In this document: positions 63,091 through 64,000 of the stretch, in pieces
Layout: every line of letters starts with the position of its first letter
Position numbering within the stretch: the stretch's first letter is position 1
Assembly (NCBI RefSeq): GCF_020480685.1
Contig: NZ_JAJAFU010000014.1
Coordinates: 1-64,000, forward strand
Source: Deferrivibrio essentukiensis
GTDB taxonomy: Bacteria > Chrysiogenota > Deferribacteres > Deferribacterales > Deferrivibrionaceae
Length of the DNA: 64,000 nucleotides
Reading direction: 5' to 3'
The notes under the pieces: model-generated
The model's database searches: none
The model's input: only the letters and a program-made list of their open reading frames with translations
What the model was told of the DNA's origin: nothing
Translations under genes and position numbers: made by a program

Positions 63091-64000
63091 TTTAGATTGT
63101 AATATTTATTTATTAAAGACATAAGGTCTCCAAACCTAACATTTTCAGCATCTGTAAATCCATTTTCCATTTCCGTAAATTTCCATAAATCACTTTTAAA
63201 GCCATTTTTGGGATTAAATTCCAAAAGAGCAGCTTTTATTATATTTTTTTTAGCTGATGATAAATATGGGGATACACAAACCGTACTTGATGGAAAAGGT
63301 TTTGATAGTTTTACTATATCTAAAATCCCCTCTTCTGCCATCTTAAAAGCTAACTTATCCTGAATTGCACCTGCATCTGCAAACCCATTTACAACTTTGT
63401 TTACCACATCTTTATGAGAGTCTGAAAATTCATATTCCAAATCTTTTAGGTATATTCCTGCATCTTCAAGCATTTTTCTTGGGATAAGGTAACCTTGAGT
63501 TGAATATTTATTACCAAAAACAAATTTTTTGTGTTTAATATCTTTTAAGCTATTTATAGTTTTGTTACCAGCCTTTTTGATTATGGCTCCTTTATAATAA
63601 GGTTGACTTTGACCATTTAGTCCGAAAACGATTGGGTATGAGCCATATTTACTGCCAGATAGTAAACAACTCACTGTCCCCATTAAAGATATATCAATGC
63701 TACCTTTACCTAACATGTGTATATTATCTGGATAGTTTCTAGGTACTTTTATTTTATAGTTAAACCCTGTTTTTGCCTCCAGATATTTTATAAGGGGCAT
63801 ATAAAATGCTACATCTTCTGTAGGTTCCCATCTCAGATCAAATCCAACGTATATTGTATTATTATCAACATTTTTAAGATTTTTATCACTGATGGAAATT
63901 TTTTGGGTTTTTGAAAGATCTATTTCTTTGAAATCTTCATTACCATTACATGCGACAAGAGAAAAAATAATTAAATATAAAAAAAAATAAAAAAAGATAT
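63087..64000 (-). CDS. PhnD-like periplasmic binding lipoprotein, 5' end outside window
   Basis: The frame stays open to the right edge and its first codons lie beyond the window. The visible start reads IFFYFFLYLIIFSLVAC, a lipoprotein signal with the acylated Cys. The body is a PhnD/phosphonate-type binding fold: VGFDLRWEPTEDVAFYMPLI, IDISLMGTVSCLL, then SLKDIKHKKFVFGNKYSTQG and a VSPYLSS hinge. An ATG at 63800 is internal. Relatives such as AioX bind arsenite and signal to a histidine kinase. Overlap with the kinase gene supports the same design here; the ligand is unknown. Confidence 0.85.
   Translation of the reverse strand, partial: IFFYFFLYLIIFSLVACNGNEDFKEIDLSKTQKISISDKNLKNVDNNTIYVGFDLRWEPTEDVAFYMPLIKYLEAKTGFNYKIKVPRNYPDNIHMLGKGSIDISLMGTVSCLLSGSKYGSYPIVFGLNGQSQPYYKGAIIKKAGNKTINSLKDIKHKKFVFGNKYSTQGYLIPRKMLEDAGIYLKDLEYEFSDSHKDVVNKVVNGFADAGAIQDKLAFKMAEEGILDIVKLSKPFPSSTVCVSPYLSSAKKNIIKAALLEFNPKNGFKSDLWKFTEMENGFTDAENVRFGDLMSLINKYYNLK

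Noticed and set aside
1-64000. Search for CRISPR arrays, insertion sequences, integrases, attachment sites and riboswitches
   Set aside because: No evenly spaced direct repeats, transposase or integrase genes, or recognisable riboswitch leaders were seen by eye. Divergent small elements could be missed without a computed search.

Overview
The window is AT-rich DNA (roughly one third G+C by eye) from a flagellated, anaerobically respiring Gram-negative bacterium. Lipoprotein and Tat signal peptides, MotB and RlpA show a Gram-negative envelope. The mix of a flagellar operon, a TAXI-type TRAP transporter, selenouridine tRNA modification, a heme-type chemoreceptor and a periplasmic molybdoenzyme suggests the Deferribacterota (Deferribacter/Flexistipes/Calditerrivibrio-like). 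That placement is inference from gene content, not a database match. Genes are densely packed, with many 1-4 nt stop/start overlaps. I see no insertion sequence, prophage or CRISPR array.

Layout. 1-7573 (+): flagellar operon (3' end of fliK, flgD, flgE, motA, motB, fliL, fliN, fliO, fliP, fliQ). 7578-12813 (-): TAXI TRAP transporter (binding protein and fused permease with a terminator between them), a secreted DsrE-like protein, a flavin reductase-like protein and MazG. 12900-19089 (+): zinc-binding-domain chemoreceptor, SDR oxidoreductase, glycerate 2-kinase, and a penicillin-binding protein whose glycosyltransferase half looks dead. 19107-22887: an HD/HD-GYP protein (-) without a convincing start, then a diguanylate cyclase (+). 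23100-28173 (+): pRiA4b ORF-3-like protein, HslVU, secreted MsrAB, aminotransferase. 28170-35344 (-): RlpA, tRNA 2-selenouridine synthase with a coupled LysR regulator, then pepA, def, a DciA-like gene, obg, rpmA and rplU. A divergent promoter pair at 35384-35474 separates these from the (+) run 35503-44159: yceD, rpmF, plsX, fabH, fabD, fabG, acpP, fabF, rnc, a radical SAM gene, rsmD, coaD.

44333-52661 (+) is a seven-gene chemosensory operon ordered like Pil-Chp/PatA-type systems: REC-effector, CheY-like, CheW, chemoreceptor, CheA-REC, small CheW-like protein, and a REC protein with a long acidic tail. Its receptor has a CxxCH heme c motif in the extracytoplasmic domain, so the system may sense redox state or a heme ligand. 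No methylation enzymes lie in the operon. purM, purN, an M16-fold protein without its metal site and two tRNA-Ser genes follow.

56073-64000 (-) is a respiratory molybdoenzyme module: a PhnD-like lipoprotein (its start lies beyond the window), a histidine kinase and a sigma-54 response regulator, then a four-cluster ferredoxin subunit, a Tat-exported molybdopterin catalytic subunit and a TorD-type chaperone. Between regulator and enzyme genes there is a well-formed -24/-12 promoter with two upstream 17-bp dyads, TGTT-N9-AACA. The sequence therefore predicts a complete circuit from sensing to enzyme expression. The layout resembles the XSR systems that control arsenic oxyanion enzymes, but the substrate here cannot be named from sequence.

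Other points to check are an apparent ATT start codon for fliP, an Asp in place of the first Fe-S cysteine of the molybdoenzyme, and PopZ-like architecture in the last chemosensory protein.
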